Positions 58,039 to 58,223 of a stretch of 58,223 bases of DNA are shown here, in pieces. Positions within the stretch are counted from its first letter, which is position 1, and every line of letters begins with the position of its first letter. Source of the stretch: Geobacter sp. (lineage in GTDB: Bacteria; Desulfobacterota; Desulfuromonadia; Geobacterales; Pseudopelobacteraceae); assembly GCA_009885845.1 (NCBI GenBank), contig VFJW01000010.1, forward strand, positions 1-58,223. Reading direction: 5' to 3'. Below the pieces are notes generated by a model. The model searched no databases. It was not told the DNA's origin and saw only the letters and a list, made by a program, of their open reading frames with translations. Made by a program: the position numbers and the translations under genes.

Positions 58039-58223
58039 TCAGTGCCGCATATAGGTTACTTTTATAAGGGAGTACACGTGATCGCGTAGTCGATTCAACT
58101 CAGAAGAACAAACTCCGGCGAGCCAGATCAGATTGGTTCCGCAAAACAGGAGTGGAACTCTCGAACGCACTGATATTGGCACTTTCCGATCGATAAAAAT
58201 GTCTTTGACTTTTTTCCTGCCGC
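58039..58223 (-). CDS. tilS: tRNA(Ile)-lysidine synthase, C-terminal part (truncated by window edge)
   Basis: 60 codons plus TGA (58041-58039), entering at the window edge. [20 protein letters not shown] followed by [15 protein letters not shown] is the C-terminal TilS domain. The enzyme makes lysidine at C34 of tRNA-Ile. Its place before ftsH matches the common tilS-ftsH order. The catalytic N-terminal part is outside the window. Confidence 0.85.
   Translation of the reverse strand, partial: GRKKVKDIFIDRKVPISVRSRVPLLFCGTNLIWLAGVCSSELNRLRDHVYSLIKVTYMRH

Overview
The window is a contiguous piece of bacterial chromosome that looks like a member of the Geobacter / Desulfuromonadales group. This is inferred from gene order and content: pheA-tyrA-aroA-cmk-ispH-rpsA in one run, a PxxKW cysteine-rich protein, isocitrate and malate dehydrogenases followed by a korDABC 2-oxoacid:ferredoxin oxidoreductase operon, a futalosine-pathway gene (mqnA), and the ftsH-folP-cdaA-glmM-pdxJ-acpS-nnr order. 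Nearly all of it is housekeeping DNA, mostly coded on the minus strand. Plus-strand genes are a thiouridylase-like protein, an HD-GYP protein, trpEG, a PxxKW protein, a Nudix hydrolase and tadA.

Layout. 1-5.9 kb (minus): an HD-domain protein, pheA, tyrA, aroA, cmk, ispH and the start of rpsA. 5.9-9 kb: a small accessory patch with a hairpin repeat, a cysteine-rich PP-loop protein, a HEPN/MNT toxin-antitoxin pair, a REP-like palindrome and a collapsed REP-associated transposase. 9-12.7 kb: two HD-type nucleotide hydrolases (yfbR, dgt), a secreted protein and a GAF-HD-GYP protein. 12.7-16.2 kb: aroF and trpEG, divergently transcribed. 16.3-19.4 kb: PxxKW protein, Nudix, mqnA and a TolC-type efflux protein. 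19.4-27.5 kb (minus): aroC-aroK-aroB-TPR protein-roadblock protein-aroQ-peptidase-accB-accC-gcvH. 27.6-37 kb: an outer-membrane protein, a RIO kinase, korDABC, mdh and two unrelated isocitrate dehydrogenases in tandem. 37-46.7 kb: LysM lipoprotein, aspS, lepB, lepA, UspA, TerC and a tctCBA tricarboxylate transporter. 46.9-58.2 kb: tadA, then lysC, tsaE, a CBS protein, nnr, acpS, pdxJ, glmM, cdaA, folP, ftsH and the end of tilS.

How the genes fit together. Six of the seven shikimate-pathway steps (aroF, aroB, aroQ, aroK, aroA, aroC; no aroE) lie here. So do the enzymes that drain chorismate to Phe/Tyr (pheA, tyrA), Trp (trpEG) and menaquinone (mqnA).

The most striking find is upstream of aroF, the entry step. 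A 28-codon leader peptide has ten aromatic residues among residues 6-20. It is followed by an intrinsic terminator, and a leader segment can pair with the 5' arm of that terminator. This is a complete ribosome-mediated attenuator sensing Phe/Tyr/Trp charging, and its leader mRNA may be leaderless.

Other non-coding finds are a two-copy hairpin repeat with a compensatory base-pair change between copies, a 181-bp element with terminal inverted repeats next to aroA, and a 15-nt palindrome overlapping the predicted promoter of the monomeric isocitrate dehydrogenase.
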